Of a stretch of DNA of 64,000 bases, positions 44,226 to 54,905 are shown piece by piece. The position numbers and the translations under genes were made by a program. Position 1 is the stretch's first letter. Every line of letters begins with the position of its first letter. Below the pieces are notes generated by a model. It was not told where the DNA came from. It ran no database searches and was given only the letters and a program-made list of their open reading frames with translations. Source of the stretch: Rhizomys pruinosus (lineage: Eukaryota; Chordata; Mammalia; Rodentia; Spalacidae); the NCBI GenBank assembly GCA_009823505.1, contig VZQC01008831.1, positions 33,026 to 97,025 of the forward strand, written 5' to 3'.

Positions 44226-44698
44226 CAGTGTGTCTCCCTTGTTGAGACTTCTTGAGACTGCTGAGTTTCTGAAATGTTGTACTCTGACCACTTCTTTGGG
44301 ACACAGCTCAAAGACAGTCCTGATTGTTGACCCCTTCCAAATCCTGCATGGCTCCCTTCAGTGTAGAGATCAGTTTGAACCTAAACAGAGGAGCAAAATG
44401 TCTCACACTTGATTACAGGTAAGCAAATTCCAACAAAGGTCTTATGTCTTTATACCTTCACGCAGAAAGCAGGATTTTTTTTTTCTTTTTGAAATTTCTA
44501 ACCATGCTGCCAAGAATTACCAATACTCACCAGACCATTTAATAAACCCTTGATGAGTTTACAAACACTCTCTGTACTGTAAGCAAAACATTTTTAATAA
44601 GATATAATTGTATATTTTATACAGAATTTTCACATGGTTAGTTGATTAGTTGTTTTGTAGGGGTTTTCTTGGTTGTGTGGGGGGTTTTGTTATTTTTT
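44226..44698. other. Intronic unique sequence
   Basis: No exon or repeat recognised. Confidence 0.4.
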
Positions 44699-44699
44699 T

Positions 44700-44790
44700 G
44701 ATTTGTTGTTGTTTTTCTTTGTTTGTTTTTTTGAGACAGGGTCTCCCTATGTAGCCTGGAACTCATGATGCACACTCCCTGCCTAAAATT
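44700..44790 (-). repeat. B1 fragment with internal deletion
   Basis: TTGAGACAGGGTCTCCCTAT joined to GTAGCCTGGAACTCATGATG. Half the element is missing. Confidence 0.75.
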
Positions 44791-45267
44791 TTCTAATAAA
44801 CAGAAACAGAATCTTCAAAACAGGAAAAGTCCATTTCTGTTTTTAAATAGGTGTATATTTCTAGCAGTAGATTAGCATTGATTTATTGATTCCTATGAAT
44901 GCCAGAAACTGAGCAGTAGGCTTTTGATAAGATATTATGTCATTTGTGGATGCTCGTACCAATTCTCTATTTAATAGGCAAAATGAATAATTTCTGTTTA
45001 TTTCTTTGTTTTTTAGTGAATCTAATACCTGATGTTACTCATTAACTTGCTATGTAATGTAGAAAAGTAATGTTGTTTCTTTACCTGAAAAAAATATACT
45101 ATGTCCTTTAGTATCTACCCTGTAGTTCTTCACTGAATCATTTGTTGAATTGCATTTAATAATTTTCTTCAGATTAAACTGTTGTCTTTTTAATACATAT
45201 TAGCAAGAATAACCAAACAAGTATTATAAAAACAATACTTAGGGTTAGGCAAAGAGTATAGTTTTTT
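44791..45267. other. AT-rich intronic sequence
   Basis: No exon or repeat recognised. Confidence 0.4.
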
Positions 45268-45462
45268 TCATTACATTTATTTATTTGTTTATTATTTGTT
45301 TATTTATTTATTTATTTTGGGTGGGGCATGTGCACATGTGTGGAAGTTAGGACATATCTTTATGGAGTTGGTTCTTTTCTTACGTGGGTTGCAGGCATCA
45401 AATTTGGGTCATCAGGCTTGGTGACAAGAGTCTTTACCCACTGAGCCATTCCACTAGCCCCT
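45268..45462 (-). repeat. tRNA-derived SINE
   Basis: (TTTA)n tail, ATGTGCACATGTGTGGAAGT, GGCATCAAATTTGGGTCATC and TTTACCCACTGAGCCATTCC. Confidence 0.75.
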
Positions 45463-45776
45463 ATACAGTGCATTTCTTTCTTTCTTTCCTTCCCTGATCT
45501 TCAGTAATAAATGTTAGCTTTTCTCAAGATTCATACACAACAATAATTAGTCTAATTTAGACATCTGCAACAAATAAGAGCAGACATTGGTACACATTCA
45601 CATGTGGTTGGAACACTGTGCATTACAGCATTCACAAAAGAAAATGTGGTAGAAATAGGAAATAAGACTTTTTCCTGAGTCTAACTACGAGGTGCAAAGC
45701 ATATCGTGCTTTTTCCCAGTGATACTTTTTTAGTAGAAGATGTAATTAAGGATGGACACAAATGTCCATCTTTTGC
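45463..45776. other. Intronic unique sequence
   Basis: No exon or repeat recognised, apart from a short TTTC run near 45476-45490. Confidence 0.4.
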
Positions 45777-45777
45777 A

Positions 45778-45938
45778 TTTTGTTTTGTTTTTGTTTTGTT
45801 TAGTTTTTTTTTAGTTTGAGACAAGGTTGACCTGAAATTCACTGACATAGACCAGGCTGGCCTTGAACTCACAAAGATCCACTTGTCTCTGCATCCTGAG
45901 TGCTGGGACTAAAAGTGTGTGCCACCGCACCAGGACAA
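45778..45938 (-). repeat. B1 SINE
   Basis: T-rich tail, GAGACAAGGTTGACCTGAAA, GAGTGCTGGGACTAAAAGTG and CACCGCACCAGGA. Confidence 0.88.
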
Positions 45939-45999
45939 CCTCCTCCATCATCTTGAATTTCTTGCTGATTTAAAATCAACTTAATTCAATAAAAAATGA

Positions 46000-46215
46000 A
46001 CCAATCCCAGGGGAGCAGCCTGTGAGACTAGCTTCTTGGGAAGCTGGGGCAGGAGGATTACAGGTTGTAGACCTGCCTAAGTTATAGTGAGTTCAAGGCC
46101 AGCCTAGACAACTTCGTAATACCATGTCTCACAACGTAAACTGTACCCTAGTAGGGCACTTGCATCACTTGTTTGAGTCTCTGAGTTCCATCCTCAGTAC
46201 TGTCAAATAAATAAG
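46000..46215 (+). repeat. B1-like plus ID-like SINE pieces
   Basis: TTGGGAAGCTGGGGCAGGAG and AGTTCAAGGCCAGCCTAGAC, followed by ID-like CCTAGTAGGGCACTTGCATC with TTCCATCCTCAGTAC. Confidence 0.6.
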
Positions 46216-46412
46216 TGAATGGATATGAATAAATTGAAAATGAAATAATAGCCTCACAAGTACAGAAACAAATGTTAGCAGTTATGGAGATGATTAAAAA
46301 CCATCTGTGTTTCTCCCTCTTACCTTTATCTGGCAGAATTCTGGGTTGATTACAAAGTCAGGAGAAGTAGTAAAGCCAGATTTCTCATGCTTTATGAAAA
46401 GAGAAAAATGTG

Positions 46413-47060
46413 GGGCCAGAGAGATGGCTTAGTGGTTAAGAGCACTGGCTGCTCTTGCAGAGGACATGGGTTTAGTTCCCAGCACCCACATGGTGGCTAA
46501 CTGTCCCTAACTCCAGTTCCAGGGGATCCAACACTGCCTTCTGGCCTTCACACGCATTGCATGACATAGGTGCACTTACATACATGCAAGTAATATACTT
46601 GTTGTAGTTTGTCTTCCATTGCTGTGACGAAACACTCTGACCGACACCAACTTGGGGAGGAAAGGGTTTATTCAGCTTACATCTCCTGGGTCACAGTTCT
46701 CACTCAGGGATCCCAAGGCAAGAACTCAGGGCAGTAACCTGGAGGCAGGAGCTGAAGCACAAGCCATGGAGGAATGCTGTTCACTGGCTTGCTCTCCTGG
46801 CTCATGCCCAGCCTGCCTTCTTATATGGCACACAACAACCTGCCCAGGGTGGCACTACTCATTGTGGGCTGGGCCCTCCCACATTGCCTGACAATCAAGA
46901 CAATACTCCACACATGTGGCCACAGGCCAATCCAATGGAGCCAATTCCCCAATTGAGGCTCCCTCAACCCAGGTGTGTCAAGTTGACACTAAAGCTATCC
47001 AGCACAATACTCATACACATAAAATCAAAATAGTAAATATTAAAAAAAAAGAAAGAAAAA
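46413..47060 (+). repeat. B2 SINE split by a solo LTR
   Basis: B2 head and body are at 46413-46599. Its tail (ACTCATACACATAAAATC) resumes after 47004. Confidence 0.92.
46600..47004 (-). mobile_element. Solo LTR, MaLR/ORR1-like, 405 bp, in B2 tail
   Basis: It has TG...CA ends and the reversed landmarks GGAGGAAAGGGTTTATTCAG (polyadenylation side), GTGGGCTGGGCCCTCCCACA and GTGTCAAGTTGACAC. Flanks AATATACT and CAATACT share most of a short target duplication. It is the same family as 12156-12560. Confidence 0.85.
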
Positions 47061-47067
47061 TGTGAGC

Positions 47068-47195
47068 TGGCTGTAGTGACACATGGCTCTAATCCCAGCA
47101 CTCAGAAACTTAACTCACAAGTGGATGCCACCTGATCCACATAGTGAGTTGCAGGCTAGCCAGGGCTATGTAGCAAGGCCCTGCATAAAAATAAG
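47068..47195 (+). repeat. B1 SINE, diverged
   Basis: GCTCTAATCCCAGCACTCAG and ATGTAGCAAGGCCCTGC. Confidence 0.75.
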
Positions 47196-47201
47196 TAAAT
47201 A

Positions 47202-47435
47202 GGGGCTAGAGAGATCACCTAGCAGTTAAGATCGCCAACCACTCTTGCAGAGGACCCAGGTTTGATCCCCAGCACCCACATGGCGGTTGAAAACCATCTT
47301 TAACTCCAGTTCCAGGGGAATCCGAGACCCTCTTCTGACCTCCGCAGCATTGCACAACACGGGTGCACAAACCTACATGCGGACAGTACATTCATACACA
47401 TAGGAAAATAAATAAAAAAATTTTTAAAAATTAAA
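47202..47435 (+). repeat. B2 SINE, without internal duplication
   Basis: A full-length copy with a single AACTCCAGTTCCAGGGGA block. Flanking direct repeats AAAATAAGTAAATA (47188-47201 and 47436-47449). Confidence 0.95.
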
Positions 47436-47621
47436 AAAATAAGTAAATAAATAATACATAAGAGAGAAATGTGGGCACAAAGCATCCAGGAAGGATACTG
47501 TGAGATACCTTCATACTGCCAGAAGCCAAGGAACACCCAGAAAGAGAAGCCTGGAATAGAACCTTAAGACCTTCACAGGCGTTTTAGCTTTCTGTCACCT
47601 TGACTTCAGACTTCAAGTTTT

Positions 47622-47762
47622 ATATCATACACGTATGTACACCTCAGCTTGGGGTGAGGGTCAGAGGACAACGTGCAGAACCCATTCTCTCTTTCTACCA
47701 TGTACCTTGGGTCATCAAGCTTGGCAGGAAGCGCCCTTACCCAATGAGCCATATCATTGGTC
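47622..47762 (-). repeat. tRNA-derived SINE fragment
   Basis: GAGGGTCAGAGGACAACGTG, TTGGGTCATCAAGCTTGGCA and TTACCCAATGAGCCATATCA. Confidence 0.7.
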
Positions 47763-47868
47763 CCAAATTCAGACTTCTGATCCCCAGATCTTTAAGACAG
47801 TAAATGTCTTTTACCCTAAGCCACCCCTTTCATGGTACTTTGAAAGCCCTAAGAAACTAATACAGTAG

Positions 47869-48095
47869 GGCTGGAGAGATGGCCTAGCGGTTAAGAGCGC
47901 CGACTACTCTTACAGAGGACCCGGGTTCAATCCCCAGCACCCATATGGTGGCCGAGAACCATCTGAAACTCCAGTTCCAGGGGAATCCGAGACCCTCTTC
48001 TGACCTCTGCGGCATTGCACGACACGGGTGCACAGACTTGCATGCAGACAGTACATTCATACACATACAGAAATAAATAAAAATTAAAAAAAAAA
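47869..48095 (+). repeat. B2 SINE, without internal duplication
   Basis: A young, CpG-rich copy. Flanking direct repeats AAGAAACTAATACAGTAG (47851-47868 and 48096-48113). Confidence 0.95.
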
Positions 48096-48113
48096 AAGAA
48101 ACTAATACAGTAG

Positions 48114-48422
48114 TCCTGAAGAATGTCTTTTTTTTCCAGTATACTCTGTGACTATAGTATAAATTAGCCACACAGCTTTTGTCATTTAAAGAGAAGGCAG
48201 CCGCCCCTGTGCCCTAGCACGCCCGCATGGGAGGGGGTCTGTGTACTTTTAAATAGAGATATTTGGTAGTTCTAACAGGACATGTGTTTTTGCTCCAGGC
48301 AGCTTCTTTCAAACTTTTAAACTGACTTAGAATACCGAAAATTTGGATGAATTAAAATTTTGGTATCTGTGTAATTTAGTAATTAATACAATTTTTATTT
48401 GTGTTTCAAGGACATTCTTGCT
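48114..48422. other. Intronic unique sequence with a GC-rich patch
   Basis: A short GC-rich patch (48196-48238) stands out from AT-rich surroundings. No function is seen. Confidence 0.4.
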
Positions 48423-48424
48423 TG

Positions 48425-49065
48425 TTAGAATTTAACAGAAATAGGGTCTTACCTTCAGGTTCTGGGAGGCAATCAAGGGTTGTAGCAATAGCCTGTGTAA
48501 ATTTTGGGAGTCTCTTGGACTACCCTGGCCAACAATTCAAAGGGAGGTTTCTCTTGTCTGGTGTTTCTTGTTATATAGCCTTCAGCTTTGCATATGGACT
48601 CTTACAGAGATATTGTATGCATAAATTTTCAGTAGGTTTTTGAACTAATATGGTCCTGTCTAGTTTTTCACACCAAGTGAGCATTATTTATCTCTCCTCT
48701 CACTCTTCCTGCTTAGCCCTCCCTCCTTCCCCAGTTACAGTACCTTCATTTTCCACATCTCACCCTTGATAATACCTGTCTCCTGTGGTGCCCCCTCTCT
48801 TGAGCTCCTTCCATTTACCCCCATAGTTCCTTGTATAACTCTCCTTCTTCCCCTCCCATTTAAATACCCCCATTTTACCCATTTCCCCCTGATACCTAAC
48901 ACCGATCTCCTGTTCTCTCTCAGGCTCCTTCTTTCCATTTTCCTGCCTCCTGCAGTTATATCAAGATATATTCTCACAAATAAGGATTCGGTGCTAGGGT
49001 CAACAAATGAGGGAGAACATGTGTCATTTGTTTTTCTGAGTCTGTGTTAGTTCTAAGAAAAGGAA
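48425..49065 (-). mobile_element. L1 3' UTR and ORF2 end fragment
   Basis: It shares GGAGTCTCTTGGACTACCCT and TTCTGGGAGGCAATCAAGG with the L1 at 8.8-10.5 kb. It ends in the antisense ORF2 C-terminus (TGTCATTTGTTTTTCTGAGTC near 49020). Confidence 0.7.
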
Positions 49066-49135
49066 GTCTTTCCCATATCACTGATGAGTGCTAAACACAA
49101 GCTTCAGGTTCTTTTTGCTTTTAAAATGTGTAATT

Positions 49136-49222
49136 AGGGCTGGGTATATCGCTCAGCAGTAGAACACTTGCCTAGCACACACGAGGCCTCAATTCAATCC
49201 CCAGGACCACACAAATAAAATA
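49136..49222 (+). repeat. ID element
   Basis: GGGCTGGGTATATCGCTCAG and CAATTCAATCCCCAGGACC. Flanks AAAATGTGTAATTA and AAAATGTGTAGTTA are the target duplication. Confidence 0.9.
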
Positions 49223-49543
49223 AAATGTGTAGTTAAAGCAGAGTTTGGAACTACTTGTTCCAGAGTCTCTTCAATGTTTTCATTTCCTGCAGCCTTCCTG
49301 GACCATTATCAGGTCCCCAGGAGATGTACGAATTGTCTGATGAAGGCAAGTACAGGTTATGGTCTCAGGCTGTAGGCTTATTTTATTAAAAAGAAACCAC
49401 TAGGCCTGATCTTGTACCAATAAGAAAATAATGAACAGTGTCTCCCTAGCACTTTTTTTTCTCCTGTGTTTTATTGGGTTGATATGTTCCTTCAAGAAGA
49501 ATCGAAGGGGGAAATTCATATGTAAGTAATTTGAGTGTTTTAT
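49223..49543. other. Intronic unique sequence
   Basis: No exon recognised. Confidence 0.4.
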
Positions 49544-49544
49544 T

Positions 49545-49625
49545 AAGGGCTAGGATGTAGCTCAGTGGTAGACCTCTTACATAGATAGCATTGTGCTGCA
49601 AGGTTCTGGTTTTCATTCCCAGCAT
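49545..49625 (+). repeat. ID element, diverged
   Basis: GGGCTAGGATGTAGCTCAGT and a B-box-like GTTTTCATTCCCAGCA, followed by a short (GGGA)n. Confidence 0.7.
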
Positions 49626-49649
49626 AAGCAAGAGAGGGGGAGGGAGGGA

Positions 49650-49905
49650 GGGAGGGAAACAGTTTGTTTTGCCTCACTGTTTCTACCGTTTCAGTTTATG
49701 GTTGCTGGCTTCATTACCTTGGGCCTGAGGAACGGTAGAGTATCATGGAGGTGACTGGAGACATTGACTCACCTCATGGCCAGCAAGCAAAGAGCTAGAG
49801 AATGGAACTAGTGGAGAACAGGAAAATATCCTTCTAGGGCACAGTACCAGTGCTTCCAGCAAGTAGGCCCACTGCCTAGCTTTAACCAAATACCACTAAT
49901 GCCAT
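49650..49905 (-). mobile_element. Possible LTR remnant (MaLR-like)
   Basis: TTTCAGTTTATGGTTGCTGG and GGGCCTGAGGAACGGTAGAG loosely follow an antisense rodent LTR. Weak. Confidence 0.3.
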
Positions 49906-49919
49906 CAAGAGCCAGGTGT

Positions 49920-50100
49920 GGGAAGAGCCAAATGGCTCAGTGGGTAAAGGCGCCTAGCACCAGGCCTCACTGACCTGAGTTTGATCCCCAGAACCCAAAT
50001 GGAAGGAGAAAACCAACACCCACAGGTCGTCCTTTGACCTTGACATCCACACCATGTCATGTGTGTGCATATGTGCACACATACTAAATGTAAAAAAATA
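49920..50100 (+). repeat. tRNA-derived SINE
   Basis: GAGCCAAATGGCTCAGTGGG, TGAGTTTGATCCCCAGAACC and an A-rich tail. Confidence 0.78.
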
Positions 50101-50111
50101 AAATTTGGAAA

Positions 50112-50259
50112 ACGAGCCAGGCATGGTGGTGCACACTTGTAATCCCAGCACTTAGGAGGTAGAAGTTAGAAGATTAGGAGTTCAGAGCTACCCTTGACTG
50201 CTTAGCAAATTCAAATTCAAAGCTCGCCTGGGTTATAATGAAATCATGTCTGAAACCAA

Positions 50260-50299
<40 letters not shown>

Positions 50300-50300
50300 G
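50112..50300 (+). repeat. B1 SINE with (AAT)n tail
   Basis: AGCCAGGCATGGTGGTGCAC, TAATCCCAGCACTTAGGAGG and an (ATA)n tail at 50262-50299. Confidence 0.88.
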
Positions 50301-50379
50301 CCATCAAATCATGAATCCTTCAGTGGATGAATTAAGACAGGGTCCTCGTGGTCCGGTCCCTTCCCTAAAGCCCATCTCC

Positions 50380-50450
50380 TGGCAAGCATACCTTAGCACA
50401 TGCTAGACAAGGGCTTTACCTCTGAGTTACAGGCCTGACTCAGAAACATT
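50380..50450 (-). repeat. ID-like fragment
   Basis: CACATGCTAGACAAGGGCTT and TTACCTCTGAGTTACAGGCC. Confidence 0.5.
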
Positions 50451-50810
50451 CTTTTTATGGTGGTTTAGTTAACAATTGAGAAAAGCTTTGCCAAAAATAT
50501 AAGGGGCCCTAGTAAAGGGAATAATTGCTTTGAGTTTTTGCTCTTTGAATGGGTTAGAATCTGCATGTGCAGCAAGGGCAAATTCCCATGAACATGAATT
50601 GGTTAGAGAACACAGGATCTTGACGGAATGCATATCTGAATTTTTGAATTATTCACTCCCCTAGGAACATGTGACATCTGAGACTGGTTTAATGCTTTCT
50701 CAGAATAAAACTATGCAGACTGAACAGCATGTTCTTATCTGTGATTTCTGCCCTTCCCAGTAATTAATTTTACATCTTTACATCATAAAAGCACAAAACA
50801 TTAAGATAAG
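50451..50810. other. Intronic unique sequence
   Basis: No exon or repeat recognised. Confidence 0.4.
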
Positions 50811-50811
50811 C

Positions 50812-51060
50812 CCTAGAAATAATGTCTCAGTGGATAAAGTGTTTGTCACGAAAGTGTGAAGAGCAGAGCTCAGACTCCAGCACCCTCCTAAGAGCCGGCC
50901 AGGCAGGACAGTACTCCCAGGACTCGGGAGGCAGAGATGGGAGTCCCTGGGCCAAGCTGGCTAGCTAGACTGGCTGAAATTGGTGAGCTCCAGGCTCAGT
51001 GAGGGGCTCTGCCTCAAGAAAAATATTTTCAAAGTGGAGAGCAATCAAGGAAGACACCCA
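50812..51060 (+). repeat. Composite SINE (B4 type)
   Basis: Head ATAATGTCTCAGTGGATAAA, B1-like centre (CCCAGGACTCGGGAGGCAGA). Its tail leads straight into the minisatellite. Confidence 0.7.
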
Positions 51061-51254
51061 GCCAACTTCAGACCGCTAGAAGCACACATGTGCTCATACA
51101 CTTGGGCACACACACACAGACACACACACACACAGCCAACTTCAGACCTCTAGAGGCACACATGTGCTCATACACACGGGCACACACGGCACACACACAC
51201 ACACACACCCAGCCAACTTCAGACCTCTAGAAGCACACATGTGCTCATACACAC

Positions 51255-51285
<31 letters not shown>

Positions 51286-51601
51286 GCCAACTTCAGACCT
51301 CTGCAAGCACATGTGTGCTCATATACATGGGCACACACACACACAGAGCCAACTTCAGACCTCTACAAGCACGTGTGCTCATACACATGGGCACACACAC
51401 ACACACACACACACACAGCCAACTTCAGACCTCTAGAAGCACACATGTGCTCATACACATGTGCGCACACACACACAGCCAACTTCAGACCTCTAGAAGC
51501 ACACATGTGCTCATACACACAGACGCACACGCGCACACACACACACAGCCAACTTCAGACCTCTACAAGCACACATGTGCTTCATATACATGGGCACACA
51601 T

Positions 51602-51633
<32 letters not shown>

Positions 51634-51705
51634 CCCGCTTCAAACCTCTAGAAGCACACATGTGCTCATATACACAGGCACACACACACACACACACACA
51701 CAGCT
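51055..51705. repeat. Minisatellite of 60-77 bp units grown from a SINE tail
   Basis: Nine units begin near 51061, 51136, 51213, 51286, 51348, 51418, 51478, 51549 and 51630. Each reads GCCAACTTCAGACC, an AGCACACATGTGCTCATA block and a variable (CA)n. The unit is the tail of the SINE just upstream. Confidence 0.93.
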
Positions 51706-51721
51706 CAAAACAAAAAACTTT

Positions 51722-51805
51722 CTGAGGCTGTGGCTATAGCTAGTGTTGAAGTAGTTACCTAGCATGCATTTTGTCCTGGGTTCTATTCCCCAGCACCCCA
51801 GGAAG
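51722..51805 (+). repeat. ID element, diverged
   Basis: GGCTGTGGCTATAGCTAGTG and GGGTTCTATTCCCCAGCACC. Confidence 0.7.
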
Positions 51806-52109
51806 AAAAATCTCCTTTCGTGCATCAGGAACATAGATGTTTTTGATTATGTTACACGTCATTGTTTCCTTGCAACATACTTCCCCCAAAAGTTAGTGAT
51901 AACATTGCTTATGAGAAATAGACAGTTGTGAAATTTTAAAGGTCAGCTGTGTTTTAAATTATGTCTTAGGAAAAAATGTTTAACGTTCAGAAGAGTTTAT
52001 TTTTTTTAGTCATGAATGGCCATCAGTTAAGACTACATGAGTATATTCCTAATACTTAGAATGTCAATGACAGTTAACATCCCCCATAGAAAGTAAGGCA
52101 CCCCTTGGG

Positions 52110-52366
52110 GCTGCAGAGATTTTGGCTCACTGATTAAAACCATTAGCTGCTCTTGGGGCAGGAGAAATAGCCTAGCAGTTAAGAGCGCCAACTGCTCTTG
52201 CAGAGGACCCGGGTTCGATCCCCAGTACCCACATGGCGGCTAAGAACTGTCTGTAACTCCAATTCCAGGAGAACTCCAGTTCCAGGGAAATCCGAGACCC
52301 TCTTCTGACCTCTGAGGCATTGCACGACACGGGTGCACAGACCTACATGCAGACAGTACGTTCATA

Positions 52367-52409
<43 letters not shown>

Positions 52410-52615
52410 ATGGAATAGCATTTAAAAAAAACATTAGCTGCTCTTTAAGAAAACTGAGGTTCCGTTCTCAGCACCCACATGGCAGCTAACTCTCTATAAC
52501 TCCAGTTCTAGAGGATCTGACGCCCTCTTCTGGCTTCCATCAACATTGCATGTCACAGGTACACTTACATACTTGCAGGCAAAACACTCATATGCATAAA
52601 ATAATAAATTAAAAA
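52110..52615 (+). repeat. Outer B2 SINE split by another B2
   Basis: Head at 52110-52154. The rest (AGCACCCACATGGCAGCTAA and on) is at 52446-52615. Confidence 0.9.
52155..52431 (+). repeat. Inner B2 SINE with internal duplication and (TAAA)n tail
   Basis: A full-length young B2. Flanking direct repeats CATTAGCTGCTCTT (52141-52154 and 52432-52445) are outer-B2 sequence. The (TAAA)n tail is at 52367-52412. Confidence 0.95.
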
Positions 52616-52637
52616 ATAGTCTTAAAAAGAAAAGAAT

Positions 52638-52792
52638 GAGCCGGGCGTGGTGGCTCACGCCTTTAATCCTAGCACTTGGTAGGCAGAGGCAGGTGGATCT
52701 TTGTGAGTTCAAGGCCAGCCTGGTCTACAGAGTGAGTTCCAGGACAGCTGGGACTACAGGGAGACCCTGTCTTGAAAAAAAAAAAAAGAAAA
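52638..52792 (+). repeat. B1 SINE, young
   Basis: AGCCGGGCGTGGTGGCTCAC start and a long A tail. AAGAATGAG flanks on both sides. Confidence 0.96.
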
Positions 52793-53196
52793 AAATAAGA
52801 ATGAGAGGTGATGATGCTGGTGATTGTGAGTGTCTCATGGACACCATCACCGTGAGATGGGGGCAGGAGAGGAAGGAAGAGGAGGAAGAAGAGAAAGAAG
52901 CCCTCCCAAACAAGCCCTGCCCCTGTGATCTTAAGTTGTGCCAATCAGATATTTATTGGATATGATTTGGGGGTGGATGTGGGTCAACAAGGATATGTTC
53001 TAGAAAATCTACTCTAGGCTTTCAGCAGTAGGGTCTGTTTAGATTGAAAAGCTAAGTTCACCCTTTGCTTAGACACTACTACACTGCTTTTATTAAAGGA
53101 CTCAGTGTGTTTGTATGTCTCATGGGAAACAGGCTCCATTATGTTCTGTGCACTCCAGTCAGAGGATTTCCACTCTAGTGTCCATAGTGGCCCTTT
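52793..53196. other. Intronic unique sequence
   Basis: A short purine tract lies near 52865-52895. No exon is recognised. Confidence 0.4.
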
Positions 53197-53212
53197 AAAA
53201 AGTGTGCTTGCA

Positions 53213-53362
53213 GCCGGGCGTGGTAGTGCATGCCTTTAATCCTAGCACTTGGGAGGCAGAGGCAGGCGGATCTTTGTGAGTTCAAGGCCAGCCTGGTCCA
53301 CAGAGTGAGTTCCAGGCCAGCTGGGGCTACAGGGAGACCCTGTCTTGAAAAGACCAAAAAAA
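53213..53362 (+). repeat. B1 SINE, young
   Basis: GCCGGGCGTGGTAGTGCATG start. Flanking direct repeats AAAAAGTGTGCTTGCA (53197-53212 and 53363-53378). Confidence 0.96.
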
Positions 53363-53378
53363 AAAAAGTGTGCTTGCA

Positions 53379-54064
53379 ACTGACCTCCTTCCATCTGTCC
53401 TCTAAAAAGCTCATGCATATAACAGAGCGCACAGCCCCATGTGTTGGGAGCTGTTTTAGTTCAGACAACATAAACGAATCACAGTGTGTAAGCACCATGT
53501 CACCATACGTGTTCCTTTCATCTACTACAGATGTTCAGAAGAACGTAAGAGTGATCAGTGAGATGATAGATGTGGAACCTCAGAGAAAAGTGGAGGGGGG
53601 TGTGAGTATACTTTCCATGTAAAACCTAAAATGGTGATTGTCCACTAACTTCAGAGTTTCATCTGCCATGGAAGAGGGGACGGGGAATCGGGAGGCCAAT
53701 CAAATGCTCCCACTCTCCTGGCAGCACCTGTGTTCTGCCTCTGGTGCTGATGAAGCAGAAACGATGCTTCTTGATTTAATCAAGTTTGTGCTATCATCAT
53801 TAATTTTGGCAACGTAGCAGAAAATCTCATCAGAAAGACATGCTAATCCTAGAAAAATGAGGAAGAATAACATTCTTTAACACTCATTATTGTAGCGCTT
53901 TGTCTCTCAAACTGTTCTGCCTTTGAGCTAATTATCTGTGGAATAGTAAATGAGTGTTTTCCTGCTGGGTAAAATTCCCCTAAAGTCCCAAATTTCCCAA
54001 AGTCCAAGCAACGTCCCATGATTGCTTTTCCCGTTACAGATTATAAGTCTGCATTAGTAACATC
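53379..54064. other. Intronic unique sequence
   Basis: No exon of GEMIN8 is found. A short splice-like motif near 53530 is discussed under rejected items. Confidence 0.4.
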
Positions 54065-54065
54065 T

Positions 54066-54270
54066 TTTTTCAAGATTTATTTATGTTATCTGCAATTACG
54101 TGTCAGGGGTGGTATTTGCACAGTGCTCCCGGAGGCCAGAGGTGTCCAATCCCCTAGAGCTGGAGCTCAAGTGGTTGTGAGCCACCTCACATGGATCCTC
54201 AGAACCAAATCCAAGTCCTCTGCAAGAGGAGTACAAGCTCTTAACCACTGAGCCTTTTCTTTAAGCCCGA
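54066..54270 (-). repeat. B3/B2 SINE
   Basis: Reversed: AAGATTTATTTATGTTATCT, CCGGAGGCCAGAGGTGTCCA and CTCTTAACCACTGAGCCTTT. Confidence 0.8.
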
Positions 54271-54407
54271 GAATATCTTGTAGATGCATAAACTGAGGCA
54301 CAAAGACATCAAGACAACGAGCCTTAAACTTAGATGGAGTCCATAAAGTTTTTCCTTAAAAATATATCACAAGTGGGGAGAGGGTCAAACCTACATACAT
54401 ATTAATC

Positions 54408-54735
54408 CTTGTATTCATTTCCTAGGATTTCTGTAGCAAAGTGCTGAAAATTTCATGGATTCAAACAGAAGTTTATCCTCCCAGAGTTCTATAAATCTCA
54501 AATCAAGATGACAACAGCACCACTTTCCTACAAATCCTCTAAGGCCTTGTTTCTTCCAGCTTCCGATGTCTCCTTGCATCCCCTGGCCTGTGGCAGGATC
54601 ACTGCCTCTATCTATACATGGCTTTTTCTGCATCTCTCTCACCTTTTCTATCTCCTGTATGGACACTCTCATTAGAGTTAGGGCCCACCCTAATCTCGAT
54701 CTGGAAAGACCACATATCCAAATAAGAGCCCATTC
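54408..54735 (-). mobile_element. MLT1-type MaLR LTR, old
   Basis: Reversed landmarks: TTGTATTCATTTCCTAGGAT, GCCTGTGGCAGGATCACTGC, TATGGACACTCTCATTAGAG and CATATCCAAATAAGAGCCCA. Confidence 0.7.
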
Positions 54736-54774
54736 TGATGTTCTGGTGGTAGGGATGTGCTTCGTGGCATGCGC

Positions 54775-54905
54775 CTTTAATTTTTATTTTTTTAATATAT
54801 CTGTGTGTGTGAATGGCATGTGTGTGCGGATACTCTCGGAGGCCAGAACTAAACTTAGTCCTCCTCAAAAGAAGTATATGCTCTGTTGAGCCATGTCTCC
54901 TGCCC
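54775..54905 (-). repeat. tRNA-derived SINE fragment
   Basis: ATCTGTGTGTGTGAATGGCA, CTCGGAGGCCAGAACTAAAC and GTTGAGCCATGTCTCCTGCC. Confidence 0.65.

Noticed and set aside
48196..48238. GC-rich patch as a second promoter
   Set aside because: It is only about 40 bases long, with few CpGs and no cluster of promoter motifs.
9960..49065. Two similar L1 3' pieces (near 9.96 and 48.45 kb) as a segmental duplication
   Set aside because: Similarity is limited to L1 3' UTR and the flanks differ. They are separate insertions of one family.
49293..49350. Possible exon after TTTCCTGCAG ending near GAAG/GCAAGT
   Set aside because: The acceptor is good but the donor is GC and the frame does not encode any GEMIN8 C-terminal motif.
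51164..51725. Three overlapping His/Thr-rich frames of up to 136 codons
   Set aside because: They are translations of the (CA)n minisatellite.
53521..53600. Possible exon (acceptor CTACTACAG, then GAAC/GTAAGA)
   Set aside because: The enclosed 14-nt piece would be too small, and the wider open frame includes a B1. There is no GEMIN8 similarity.
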